Positions 9,430 through 17,259 of a DNA stretch of 39,480 bases are shown here, piece after piece. This DNA is from Saccharomonospora sp. CUA-673 (GTDB taxonomy: Bacteria > Actinomycetota > Actinomycetes > Mycobacteriales > Pseudonocardiaceae). Location of the stretch: NCBI RefSeq assembly GCF_001942305.1, contig NZ_MKKE01000037.1, positions 1-39,480 on the forward strand, given 5' to 3'. The notes below the pieces were generated by a model that ran no database searches, had not been told where the DNA came from, and worked only from the letters and a program-made list of their open reading frames with translations. Each line of letters opens with the position of its first letter. Position 1 is the first letter of the stretch. The position numbers and the translations under genes were made by a program.

Positions 9430-9519
9430 GTCGCCAGTGTGCCTGACCGGGCTCCGCAGCCGGATCGGGTGCACCGCCCGTGCCCGGTCGTGTCCGCTCG
9501 TGCATGCGAGGATCACGCC

Positions 9520-10344
9520 ATGCCCGCGCCTGTCATCGCCGACGTGATCACCGCACTGGACGCCGCGTATCCGCGCGAGCTCGCCGAATCGTGGGACGCG
9601 GTGGGGCTGGTGTGCGGCGATCCGGCCGAGCCCGTGGAGCGCGTGCTGGTGTGCGTCGACCCGGTCGCCGAGACGGTCGACGAGGCGTTGGAGATCGGTG
9701 CTCAGCTGATCGTGGCGCACCATCCGCTGTTGTTGCGCGGGGTGCACGGCGTCGCCGCCGACACCACGAAGGGCTCGCTCGTGCACCGGCTGATCCGCGG
9801 CGGCGTGGGGTTGTTCTGCGCCCACACGAACGCCGACTCGGCCGACCCCGGGGTGTCCGACGCGTTGGCGGAGGCGATCGGACTGCGGGTGCAGCGTCCG
9901 CTCGTGCCGCACGCAGACGGGGCACGCACGGGGCTGGGGCGGATCGGCGTGCTGCCGGAGGCCGAGCCGTTCGCGGCGTTCGTCGAGCGCGTCGGTGCGG
10001 CGCTGCCGGCCACTGTGCCCGGCGCGCTCGGCGCGGGCGACCCTGAGCGGCCGATCCGCACGGTCGCGGTGTCCGGCGGCGCCGGCGACGGCTTCCTCGC
10101 GACGGCGACCGCCGAGGGCGTCGACGCCTACGTCACCGCCGATCTGCGGCACCACCCGGCCGGCGAGCATCTCGAACAGCGGTCGGACGTGCCCGCGCTG
10201 GTGGGCGTGACGCACTGGGCGAGCGAGTGGCCGTGGTGCGGCCAAGCCGCCGACGTGATCCGTACGGCGGGTAACGTCGAGGTTCACGTTTCCACGCGGT
10301 GCACAGACCCGTGGAACGTCCGAGCGAACGGGAGTACGAAGTGA
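9520..10344 (+). CDS. Nif3-like dinuclear metal centre protein (DUF34)
   Basis: A 274-residue member of the NIF3/YbgI family. Metal-binding landmarks are AHHPLLL near 65-71, CAHTNAD near 99-105, and a C-terminal HWASEW motif (residues 237-242). Members bind two metal ions; the E. coli protein has been linked to GTP cyclohydrolase-like and metal-chaperone roles, but no general function is settled. ATG 9520 is the only good start. The stop at 10344 overlaps the GTG of the next gene, so the three genes to 12247 form one translationally coupled operon. Confidence 0.92.
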   Translation: MPAPVIADVITALDAAYPRELAESWDAVGLVCGDPAEPVERVLVCVDPVAETVDEALEIGAQLIVAHHPLLLRGVHGVAADTTKGSLVHRLIRGGVGLFCAHTNADSADPGVSDALAEAIGLRVQRPLVPHADGARTGLGRIGVLPEAEPFAAFVERVGAALPATVPGALGAGDPERPIRTVAVSGGAGDGFLATATAEGVDAYVTADLRHHPAGEHLEQRSDVPALVGVTHWASEWPWCGQAADVIRTAGNVEVHVSTRCTDPWNVRANGSTK

Positions 10345-11078
10345 AGGCAGATCCGTCCGTGCAGCGTCAGCTGCTGGAGCTCGCCTCCGTCGATGCGGAG
10401 CTGGCGCGCGTGGCTCACCGTCGACGGAACCTGCCCGAGCTGGCCGAGATCGAGGACATCGAGAAGTCGTTGCGCGACAAGCGGGACGCCCTCGTCAACG
10501 CGCAGACCTCGACCTCCGACCTGCAGCGGGAAGTGGGCCGCCAGGAGAAGGAGGTCGAGGCGGTGCGCGCCCGCGCGGACCGCGACCGCAAGCTCATGGA
10601 GTCCGGGTCGGCGGGCGCGAAGCAGCTCACCGAGCTCGAACACGAGCTGCAGACGTTGGCGCGTCGGCAGCAGGTCCTCGAGGACGACCAGCTCGAGCTG
10701 ATGGAACGCCGCGAGGCCGCCGACATCGAGGTGCAGCGCGCGGCCGCCGAGGTCGACAGGGCCGAACAGGACCTCGCCGACGCCACGACCCGCCGCGACG
10801 AGGCGATCGCCGACCTCGACGCCACCCAGGCCCGCCGCGAGGCCGACCGGGCGGCGCTGGCGCCGACGTTCCCCGAGCCGCTGCTCAAGACCTACGACCG
10901 GGTGCGCGAGCAGCGGGGGATCGGCGCGGCCATGTTGCGGGCGCGCAAGTGCGAGGCGTGCAGGCTCGAGTTGGACCGCAGCCAGCTCTCGGAGATCAAG
11001 GGCGCGGCCGAGGACGACGTCGTGACGTGTGAGAACTGCTCGGCGATCCTGGTGCGCACGCCGGAATCGGGGCTGTGA
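10341..11078 (+). CDS. Coiled-coil zinc-ribbon protein (C4-type, CT398-like)
   Basis: A 245-residue protein made mostly of long charged helices (about residues 10-175, heptad-rich, predicted coiled coil) and a C-terminal four-cysteine zinc ribbon with CEAC and CENC pairs. The family is widespread in actinobacteria next to the Nif3-like and RNase HI genes, with no established biochemical role. GTG 10341 overlaps the preceding TGA (GTGA) and has GGGAG just upstream; an in-frame ATG at 10299 would overlap the Nif3 gene heavily and is rejected. The final stop overlaps the GTG of the next gene. Confidence 0.9.
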   Translation: MKADPSVQRQLLELASVDAELARVAHRRRNLPELAEIEDIEKSLRDKRDALVNAQTSTSDLQREVGRQEKEVEAVRARADRDRKLMESGSAGAKQLTELEHELQTLARRQQVLEDDQLELMERREAADIEVQRAAAEVDRAEQDLADATTRRDEAIADLDATQARREADRAALAPTFPEPLLKTYDRVREQRGIGAAMLRARKCEACRLELDRSQLSEIKGAAEDDVVTCENCSAILVRTPESGL

Positions 11079-12247
11079 CCGTGCACGTCATCGTCGAGGC
11101 CGACGGCGGGTCGCGCGGCAACCCCGGCCCCGCCGGGTACGGCGCGGTGGTCAAGGACGCCGCGACGGGTGAGGTGCTGGCCGAGCGGTCCGTCGGGATC
11201 GGTGTGGCGACCAACAACGTCGCCGAGTACCAGGGTCTCGTCGCCGGCCTCGAGGCCGCCGCCGAGCTCGGCGCGTCCACAGTGGAGGCGCGGCTGGACT
11301 CGAAGCTCGTCGTGGAGCAGATGTCCGGCCGCTGGAAGATCAAGCACGCGGCGTTGCAGCCGTTGGCCTTGCAGGCCCGCGACGCCGCCGCCCGGCTCTC
11401 CCGCGTGACCTACACGTGGATTCCCCGCGCCGAGAACTCCCACGCCGACCGGCTCGCCAACGAGGCCATGGACACCCAGGCCGCGGGTCCGTCGGCCCCT
11501 GCTGCTTCGGCTCCTGTCGAGGATCCCGAGGAGGAGGCCGAGCAGCTGTCGTTGACGGACTCGGCGCCCGCTGCTGCCCCGTCGGACCGGGTGGCGCCCA
11601 CGGGGTGGACGGGTGCGGCGGGCACGCCGACGCGGTTGTTGTTGGTGCGGCACGGGCAGACGGCGATGTCGGTGGAGCGCCGGTATTCCGGTGCCGGCGA
11701 CGTGCCGTTGACGGAGACGGGGCAGTGGCAGGCGCAGGCCGTGGCGAAGCGTCTGGCCGAATTGGACGGTGTGCGCGACGCGGATCCGGTGGTGGTGACG
11801 TCGCCGTTGACGCGTGCCGCGCAGACGGCGCAGGCGGTCGGCGATGCGTTGGGCGCGCGCGTGGACACGGTGCAACCGTTGCGGGAGACGGACTTCGGCG
11901 AGTGGGAGGGATTGACGTTCGCCGAGGCGTCGCAGCGCGATCCGGAGGTGCACGGCCGGTGGATGCGTGCCACGTCGGTGTCGCCGCCGGGCGGGGAGAA
12001 CTTCGACGAGGTGTACCGCCGGGTGCGGCAGGCGCAGGAGCAGCTGTTCGAGCGCTATGCGGGCCGCACGATCGTCGTCGTCAGTCACGTCACGCCGATC
12101 AAGATGTTGCTGCGCCTGGCCCTCGACGCCGGCCCGTCGTTGTTGTTCCGCCTCCATCTGGACCCGGCGTCGCTGTCGATCGCGGATTTCTACCCGGACG
12201 GCAACGCCAGTGTCCGCCTGGTGAACGACATCTCGCACCTTCGGTGA
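11075..12247 (+). CDS. Bifunctional RNase HI / histidine phosphatase
   Basis: A 390-residue fusion. Residues 1-130 are an RNase HI domain with the acidic catalytic set in EADGGSRGNPG, NNVAEYQ, LDSKL and SHADRLAN. A Pro/Ala/Glu linker of about 50 residues follows. From about 185 comes a histidine phosphatase domain with LLVRHGQT, the SPLTRAAQTA segment, and the second histidine in SHVTPIK. The M. tuberculosis homologue (Rv2228c) has RNase HI and alpha-ribazole-5'-phosphate phosphatase activities. GTG 11075 overlaps the previous stop. The cobalamin link is supported by cobD and a corrinoid-binding-like gene elsewhere in the window. Confidence 0.95.
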   Translation: MTVHVIVEADGGSRGNPGPAGYGAVVKDAATGEVLAERSVGIGVATNNVAEYQGLVAGLEAAAELGASTVEARLDSKLVVEQMSGRWKIKHAALQPLALQARDAAARLSRVTYTWIPRAENSHADRLANEAMDTQAAGPSAPAASAPVEDPEEEAEQLSLTDSAPAAAPSDRVAPTGWTGAAGTPTRLLLVRHGQTAMSVERRYSGAGDVPLTETGQWQAQAVAKRLAELDGVRDADPVVVTSPLTRAAQTAQAVGDALGARVDTVQPLRETDFGEWEGLTFAEASQRDPEVHGRWMRATSVSPPGGENFDEVYRRVRQAQEQLFERYAGRTIVVVSHVTPIKMLLRLALDAGPSLLFRLHLDPASLSIADFYPDGNASVRLVNDISHLR

Positions 12248-12273
12248 ACCGGCGCGGGACGGCGGAGTAACCT
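12245..12273 (+). promoter_or_regulatory. Candidate rnpB promoter
   Basis: TGAACC (12245-12250) and TAACCT (12268-12273) are separated by 17 bases and lie about seven bases before the expected 5' end of RNase P RNA. The -35 half overlaps the stop codon of the upstream gene. The match to the housekeeping consensus is moderate. Confidence 0.45.
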
Positions 12274-12279
12274 GGAAAG

Positions 12280-12685
12280 CTGGACGAGTTGGCAGGGCGA
12301 CCGCGACGCCGCACCCTCCGCGGGTGTGGTTTCGAGGAAAGTCCGGACTCCACAGGGCAGGGTGGTTGTTAACGGCAACCCGGGGTGACCCGCGGGACAG
12401 TGCCACAGAAAACAGACCGCCCGGCGGCCACGGTCGCCGGGTAAGGGTGAAACGGTGGTGTAAGAGACCACCAGCGCCCCGGGTGACCGGGGCGGCTCGG
12501 TAAACCCCACCCGGAGCAAGGTCAAGAGGGAACGTTCGCGTTCCTGCGCAGGCGTTCGAGGGCGGCCCGCCCGAGCTTGCGGGTAGACCGCTTGAGCCTG
12601 CCGGCAACGGCAGGCCGAGATGGATGGTCGCCACCCACGGCACGCCCGTGGGCACAGAATCCGGCTTATATGCCAACTCGTCCCT
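12280..12685 (+). ncRNA. rnpB: RNase P RNA (type A)
   Basis: The catalytic RNA of RNase P, which trims tRNA 5' leaders. The terminal helix P1 is formed by GGACGAGTTGGCA (12282-12294) and TGCCAACTCGTCC (12671-12683), 13 perfect pairs. Conserved cores are visible: GAGGAAAGTCCGGACTCC near 12335, CACAGAAAACAGACC near 12404, GGTAAACCCCACC near 12500, and GAGATGGATGG...ACAGAATCCGGCTTA near 12620-12668. The length of about 405 nt is normal for actinobacteria. The stop codon of the opposing HNH gene (12666-12668) lies inside its 3' end. Confidence 0.96.
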
Positions 12686-13897
12686 TTCGTGGCCAGGTGC
12701 TGGCGTCGAGCTCGGACGACCGTGGTGGCAGGACGGTTTCGCGCTTGTCGGTGTAGGTGACCCCGAGTGGTGTCGTGACCGATGAGGTGCCGTGGACCGG
12801 GTCGTAGGAGTGGATCCAGCCGGGTGCGTTCTTGAGCCGGTGGTGCCGGCGGCATCGGGGTGCGGCGTTGTCGACGGCGGTTGAGCTCCGTCTTTGACCC
12901 ACTGTTTCTGGTGGTCGAAGTCGCAGTGCCGAGCTGGCCGTCGACACCAGGGCACGACGCACATGCGGTCGCGGACCTCGACGAGTTTGCGGATCGTCGA
13001 ATTCGGACGATACGACGAACGGCCCAGGTCAACGGGGTTGCCGGTGGCGGGATCGCACAGGATCTTGCGCCAGACCGACTTGGGGTTGGTCATGATCTCC
13101 CGTGCGTACGCGGCCGGGACTGGTCCGATCCCGTCGATCGAGGCTCCGGTCTCCGACATGGAGAGCGCGGTGTCGATGGGCATGTGGAGGTAGACCATTG
13201 CCGCCGACTGTGGCACCTGGACGCCGGGGTCGTTGCCCAGGAGCAGGTCGGCGAACACGTCGGCGCGAAGCTGGTCGAGGTTGCGCGAGGAGTCGGTGAG
13301 CCGGAGTTTGCGGGCCATGGCGTCGACGCGCGCGTAGGCGGCCGAGGCAACGTCGGAAGGCAGGTCGGCGGACAGGCGTGACTGGGCGTAGACGCCGTGG
13401 TCGAGCGTCACCTTGCGCCCTTCGTGTCCCATGCGGGCCGCGGCGGTCTCGGCGTCGGGGTCGACTTGTTTGACGATTTGCGAAGCATGCCAAGCCATAT
13501 TCCGCGGCTGCCAAGCTGTCAGGGACAGCCGAGAAAGCTTCTCCGCAAGTAGCCGATCAACCTCAAGTGCGTCGGAATCAGCGACAGGTGAGACAATGTT
13601 CAGTACGCGCTCAGCGCAATACCGGTCCACCTGCCCGTCACGCATAGCCTGCAACAGTCGGGGCATCCGATAAGTCAGGCCCAAAGCGGTATGGATCCGA
13701 TCCAAAACCCCCTGCGGCGACAGTCGAAGCTCAGGCGCTAACGCCTCAGCAAGTGACCGCCGCTCCAGCGAGTCCGACGACGCGCCGGAGTCCAGCGAGG
13801 CAAGAAACTCCACCTCAGCAGCATCAGCCCGAGCCCGCAAGGCAAGCACCCCGCGGGCCGACTCAACGATCCCCTCAACATCTCTCACGCAACCCAT
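12666..13897 (-). CDS. DUF222 / HNH endonuclease domain protein (frameshifted near 12886)
   Basis: About 410 residues after correction. The N-terminal part is the DUF222 (13E12 repeat family) domain, and the C-terminal part is an HNH nuclease: CVVPWCRRPARHCDFDHQKQWVKDG, then after the shift AAPRCRRHHRLKN. Adding one G in GGAGCTCA near 12886 joins them. The start ATG 13897 (MGCVRDVEGIVES) begins the conserved domain. The first 400 coding bases have visibly lower GC and more AT-ending codons than neighbouring genes, suggesting transfer. The last codons and stop run antisense through the rnpB 3' end. Families like this are multicopy in actinobacteria; their function is unclear. Confidence 0.88.
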
Positions 13898-14046
13898 AAT
13901 ACCGAACAACTGATCGACAAACACCACCCACAAGCATGACGAAAAACCGCCACGCAAAGTAACCAAAAAATCCCCGAAGAACCGCCAATCGCCGAAGCGA
14001 AGCAAGGCACCCCTGCCAATCACCCCACCCACAGAACTGCCTCGTG

Positions 14047-14187
14047 AAGTGTCATCCCGTCGACCTAAACAGCAACCATCACACTGCAGTCAGGGCGCAA
14101 CCAACCCCAAATCGGAACCAAGAAACAAACCCTTGCGCCCTGGCTGCAGTGTGATACCCCAAAAGCCGAGGTCGAGGGATGACACTT
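14047..14187. repeat. 141-bp interrupted palindrome
   Basis: Two nested pairs of inverted arms are seen. The outer pair is 14047-14066 with 14169-14187 (AAGTGTCATCCC...), complementary apart from one bulge. The inner pair is 14078-14100 with 14133-14155 (23 bases, 22 matching, starting ATCACACTGCAG). A 32-base AT-richer centre lies between. It sits in the divergent gap between the HNH gene and the TauE/SafE gene. It has no coding content and resembles a MITE or a large regulatory stem-loop. Confidence 0.8.
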
Positions 14188-14191
14188 CCCC

Positions 14192-14208
14192 CGGCGGCAA
14201 AGCCGCCG
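14192..14208. repeat. Short GC-rich hairpin
   Basis: CGGCGGC (14192-14198), AAA and GCCGCCG (14202-14208) form a compact perfect 7-bp hairpin directly after the large palindrome. It has no T-tract and no gene ends here, so it is recorded as structure only. Confidence 0.5.
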
Positions 14209-14258
14209 AACATCCCAGAGACCTGCCCGCCGGCGAGGCACCCTCACCCCCAAAGCAG

Positions 14259-14363
14259 CAACACGGCGCCGCGAACTGCCAACACGGCGACGCAAACTGC
14301 TGACACAGCGCCGCGAACTGCCAACACGGCGACGTGGGGTCCTGACACGACCCCGCAGCAACC
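14259..14363. repeat. 21-bp tandem repeat, array A
   Basis: Five units start at 14259, 14280, 14301, 14322 and 14343, an exact 21-base period. Each begins with a ten-base core, CAACACGGCG or TGACACAGCG/TGACACGACC, followed by eleven bases such as CCGCGAACTGC. There are no unique spacers, so it is not a CRISPR. The same unit recurs in arrays B and C on either side of the next two genes. Confidence 0.9.
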
Positions 14364-14423
14364 CACCCAACCCCGCACGCACCTCCTCCCACACCCTGGA
14401 ACCGCCTCCCACACACACGGCGA

Positions 14424-15254
14424 GTGGGTGATGATCGGTGGGTGGGTTGGGAACTGCTGGTCGTCGGGTTCGTTGCGGGTCTGGTGATCGCGACGGTGAC
14501 GGCGCCGGTGGGGGTATCGGGTGCGGTGTTCCTGCTGCCGGTTCAGCTCGATGTGCTGCGGGTGCCGAGTCCTGCGGTGACGCCGACGAACCTGCTGTTC
14601 AACGTCGTGTCGGGCCCGGGCGCGCTGTTGCGGTACCGCGCGCAGGGGCAGCGGCCGGGGAGTCTGACGCGGCTGATGTTGTGGGGCACGCTGCCGGGTG
14701 TGCTCGCCGGCGCACTGGTGCGGGTGTACCTCGTGCCGGACGTCGGCACGTTCCGCCTCGTCGCGGCGGCCGTGTTGCTGCCGATCGGTGTCTGGCTCAT
14801 CTGGCGGACGGTGCGCAACACCAACGACGGAGCCTCGCGGCAAACCTCGGACGGGGCGGGCCCGCACGTCGCCCCGTCGCGGCGGTTCATCCTCGTCGCC
14901 GGACTCGTCGTGGGCGTGGTCGGCGGGGTCTACGGCATCGGCGGCGGGTCGATCCTCGCGCCGATCCTCGTCGCCCGCGGACTGTCGGTCGTCGCGGTCG
15001 CCCCGGCGGCGTTGGCGTCGACGTTCGTGACGTCGGTCGTCGGCGCACTCGCGTTCGGCGTCCTGGCCCTGCGCACCGACGGCGCCGTCGCACCCGAATG
15101 GGTGTTGGGTCTGGCGTGCGGGCTGGGCGGTCTCCTCGGCGGCTACCTCGGCGCGCGGTGGTCGCGTCGGCTCCCCGAACGCGCATTGACGGTCCTGCTC
15201 GGCGTGGCCGCCTGCGGCCTCGCCGTCCTGTACGGCATCCAGGGTCTGCGCTGA
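14424..15254 (+). CDS. Sulfite exporter TauE/SafE (TSUP) family membrane protein
   Basis: A 276-residue integral membrane protein with about eight hydrophobic helices in two related halves. The first half carries the family signature around APVGVSGAVFLLPVQL and PTNLLFNVVSGPGALLRYR; the second repeats it as VVGGVYGIGGGSILAPILV. TSUP proteins move sulfur-containing or organic anions across the membrane; the substrate here cannot be read from sequence. GTG 14424 is used, but GTG 14442 is an equally plausible start and neither has a strong ribosome site. Its stop TGA is the first three bases of the degenerate repeat unit opening array B. Confidence 0.88.
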   Translation: MGDDRWVGWELLVVGFVAGLVIATVTAPVGVSGAVFLLPVQLDVLRVPSPAVTPTNLLFNVVSGPGALLRYRAQGQRPGSLTRLMLWGTLPGVLAGALVRVYLVPDVGTFRLVAAAVLLPIGVWLIWRTVRNTNDGASRQTSDGAGPHVAPSRRFILVAGLVVGVVGGVYGIGGGSILAPILVARGLSVVAVAPAALASTFVTSVVGALAFGVLALRTDGAVAPEWVLGLACGLGGLLGGYLGARWSRRLPERALTVLLGVAACGLAVLYGIQGLR

Positions 15255-15376
15255 CGACGTCCCCGAACCGCTGACACGGCGCCGCGAACCGCTGACACGG
15301 CGCCGCGAATCGCCAACACGGCGACGCGGGATGCCAACACGGCGACGCCGAACGCTGACACGGCGCTCGTGCGCTG
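15251..15376. repeat. 21-bp tandem repeat, array B
   Basis: Units start at 15272, 15293, 15314, 15335 and 15356, exactly 21 bases apart, with cores TGACACGGCG or CAACACGGCG. They are preceded by a degenerate unit at 15252 beginning TGACGACGTC. The 19 bases 15251-15269 are identical to 15807-15825 at the head of array C. The array fills the gap between two genes and its last unit ends just before the ribosome site of the SnoaL-like gene. Confidence 0.92.
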
Positions 15377-15389
15377 CGAGGATCTGTTG

Positions 15390-15796
15390 ATGGATTACGT
15401 TGCCGAATATCGGGCCGCGTCCGAGTCGGGCGACATCGACCGGGTGGTCGACGCGCTCGCTCCCGACGCCGAACTGGTGTCGCCGCTGTCGGCCCGCATG
15501 GTGTTCCGCGGGCGCGACGATCTCCGCGTCCTCCTGGGCGCGATCTACGGCCTGCTCGGCGACCTGCGGTGGGACCAGGAGTTCGGCGACGAACGGACCC
15601 GCGTTGTCGTCGGCTCCACGAAGCTCGGACCACTGCCGTTGGACGACGTCATGGTGCTCGAGCTCGCCGACGACGGGCGCATCGCACGCATCCGGCCCCA
15701 TCTGCGCCCGTGGCTCACGACCACGCGTTCGCCGCGGCGCTCGCGCCGGCGATCCTCCGCAACCCCGGCGTCGTCCGCCGCGCCCTCCGCAAGTGA
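15390..15796 (+). CDS. SnoaL-like / nuclear transport factor 2-fold protein (frameshifted near 15725)
   Basis: A small protein of about 135 residues resembling the SnoaL/NTF2 fold: MDYVAEYRAASESGDIDRVVDALAPDA is the typical first helix pair, followed by SPLSARMVFRGRDDL and repeated strands. Members range from cyclases to binding proteins, so no reaction is assigned. The frame breaks near 15725; one G (CACGCG to CACGGCG) restores AFAAALAPAILRNPGVVRRALRK ending at 15796. ATG 15390 is preceded by GAGG. Arrays B and C of the 21-bp repeat lie immediately before and after the gene. Confidence 0.75.
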
Positions 15797-15806
15797 CCAC
15801 CCCGCC

Positions 15807-15911
15807 CTGACGACGTCCCCGAACCACCAACACCGCGACGCGGACTGCCAACACGGCGACGCCAACTGCTGACACGGCGACGCGGACTGCTGACACGGCG
15901 GCGTGGGTCGA
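15807..15911. repeat. 21-bp tandem repeat, array C
   Basis: Units start at 15828, 15849, 15870 and 15891, again exactly 21 bases apart, with cores CAACACCGCG, CAACACGGCG, TGACACGGCG and TGACACGGCG. A degenerate unit at 15808 (TGACGACGTC) heads the array, as in array B, and is likewise followed at 20 rather than 21 bases. The array begins about ten bases after the stop of the SnoaL-like gene. Confidence 0.92.
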
Positions 15912-16417
15912 CAAGACGACCCACATGGGGGAGGCGGTTACGGAAAGTTGAAGAATATTGGGCCAAATGGTGCGGACCAAGTCCATGATCGCCGGATTGG
16001 GTGGTCCGGGCCTCTACACGCGCGCTTTACATGGTGGAGCGCCGATATGCGGCCGAACGGGTCATGGTTCACTTGTCGCGCCAGCGCGGCCCGTGGCGAC
16101 TCGGAACTCAGCGTGAGGTCGATCTTGGCGTGTGAGTGAGGCCATCCGCACACTAGGAAAACCAGGTGTTCGGGGTTAATCCTGGAGGCCTGAACCACGA
16201 TGATGGAGGATGGACGAGCAGTGGCGATCGCGCCCGCAGTGCCTGCGACGGTTACCCACGGTGGACGAAACCTCTGGGTCAACTGTGCCCTTGCGGGGCT
16301 TTGACCACCACCCGTCGTCACGCCATGATGTTGTTCGAACACGGGAAGTGCTGGACCACCTCGTGCGCTGCGGACCTACCGCAGCGCTACCACACTCCAG
16401 GCACTCGGGAGTAAGCG
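15912..16417. other. Non-coding leader region upstream of the secretion-like operon
   Basis: About 500 bases without a convincing gene. The part from 15940 to 16160 is visibly less GC-rich than the flanking genes (for example around AAGTTGAAGAATATTGG). Short open frames at 15903-16139 and 16166-16414 lack ribosome sites and recognisable domains. The region ends with a perfect hairpin (16365-16387) and probably holds the promoter and untranslated leader of the operon starting at 16418, although I could not identify a convincing -35/-10 pair. Confidence 0.5.
16365..16387 (+). promoter_or_regulatory. Leader hairpin before the secretion-like operon
   Basis: GCGCTGCGG (16365-16373) and CCGCAGCGC (16379-16387) form a perfect 9-bp stem with a five-base loop, 30 bases before the first start codon. 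It could act as an attenuator, a transcript-stabilising 5' stem or a protein site. It is not followed by a T-tract. Confidence 0.45.
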
Positions 16418-16681
16418 ATGACCACGATGACGCTTGCGGTACTGGCGCAAGGCGAGCTCAACACCGGAGGAGTCCGCACCTGGCTCCTCGACAACATTGT
16501 TCCGCTCGTCCTGCTCTCCGTCGCACTGCTGCTGCTCTGGCTGGGCGGCGGCAAGGGTGACAACGCCGGCGTGATGCGCAGGCTCGGGGGCGTCGTGATC
16601 GCCCTCGCCCTCATCGGTCTTGCCGTCAGTGGGCTCGGTGTCGACGTCGGCGAGTGGCTCGCCGGCTTGTTCACAGGCTGA
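16418..16681 (+). CDS. Small two-helix membrane protein, VirB2/TrbC-pilin-like
   Basis: An 87-residue protein with a short N-terminal segment and two hydrophobic helices (VPLVLLSVALLLLWLG near 28-43, and GVVIALALIGLAVSGL near 58-73) separated by a basic/glycine loop (GGGKGDNAGVMRR). This size and topology match TrbC/VirB2-type pilins of type IV secretion systems, and its place as first gene before VirB3- and VirB4-like genes supports that. There is no sequence signature that proves it. ATG 16418 follows GGGAG. Confidence 0.7.
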   Translation: MTTMTLAVLAQGELNTGGVRTWLLDNIVPLVLLSVALLLLWLGGGKGDNAGVMRRLGGVVIALALIGLAVSGLGVDVGEWLAGLFTG

Positions 16682-16695
16682 CGGAGCCTGCCGAC

Positions 16696-17256
16696 GTGCG
16701 TATTCGTACCGACGACGAGATCTATCGTGTCGACGCCGTCTGGCTCGGCCCTCCGAAGGCAACGTTCCCGTGGCGAGCCCGGTATGTCGCCTGGGGCGTC
16801 GGCATCCCCGTCTTCCTGATCATCCTCGGCATCGAACGTCAGCTGGGGATCGGATTCGGGTTCTTCAGCACGGCGTGGGCGTTCGTGCTGACCATCGCGA
16901 TCACGCGACTGATCACGTCGAAGATCAGCCACGAACGTCCACTGTCGGCCGTGTTCACGATGTGGGTGCGGGAACTGCAGACCCCGCGCGAGAGGAACCG
17001 CGCCACCGGCGGAGCGGCCAGCGCGAGCAAGATCAAGGTGCGCACCGAGCGTCCCCTGCCGAAGAACAAACGGAGGGGTAACGCCTCGGTCGCGTACGGT
17101 GCCACCGGACCGGCGCAGGGCGCGGGTGACCGCGCAGGGCTGGCCCGGACCAGCCGGACGGCACCGCCGCAGGGACACCCGGCGGCAGACAGCACAGCAC
17201 GAGCGCACCGACGCACCGGCCACAGCTCGGCCGTCCCCGCGTCGGTCGGGAGGTAG
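16696..17256 (+). CDS. VirB3/PrgI-like membrane protein of the secretion-like operon
   Basis: A 186-residue protein. Residues 1-100 contain a short cytoplasmic strand region (VRIRTDDEIYRVDAVW), two adjacent hydrophobic helices (YVAWGVGIPVFLIILG and FFSTAWAFVLTIAIT) and a conserved-looking ISHERPLSAVFTMWVREL segment. This is the arrangement of VirB3/PrgI/TcpE proteins, which sit directly before VirB4 ATPases, as here. The last 80 residues are basic, Ala/Gly/Arg-rich and probably disordered. GTG 16696 is the first plausible start after the previous stop at 16681. Confidence 0.7.
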   Translation: MRIRTDDEIYRVDAVWLGPPKATFPWRARYVAWGVGIPVFLIILGIERQLGIGFGFFSTAWAFVLTIAITRLITSKISHERPLSAVFTMWVRELQTPRERNRATGGAASASKIKVRTERPLPKNKRRGNASVAYGATGPAQGAGDRAGLARTSRTAPPQGHPAADSTARAHRRTGHSSAVPASVGR

Positions 17257-17259
17257 GCC

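Noticed and set aside
10892..12660. Very long minus-strand reading frame continuing past the HNH gene
   Set aside because: It runs antisense through rnpB, the RNase HI fusion and the zinc-ribbon gene and encodes no recognisable domain. It is open only because of high GC and the frameshift in the HNH gene.
15143..15361. Small hydrophobic protein with heptad repeats (AVSAVRV type) over the 21-bp arrays
   Set aside because: A 21-base repeat without stop codons must read as a seven-residue repeat in several frames. There is no ribosome site, and the same pattern appears in all arrays.
14259..15911. CRISPR array
   Set aside because: The repeats are contiguous with a 21-base period and have no unique spacers; no cas genes are nearby.
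15903..16414. Short open frames in the leader before 16418 (15903-16139, 16166-16414)
   Set aside because: They lack ribosome sites, conserved sequence and the codon bias of neighbouring genes.
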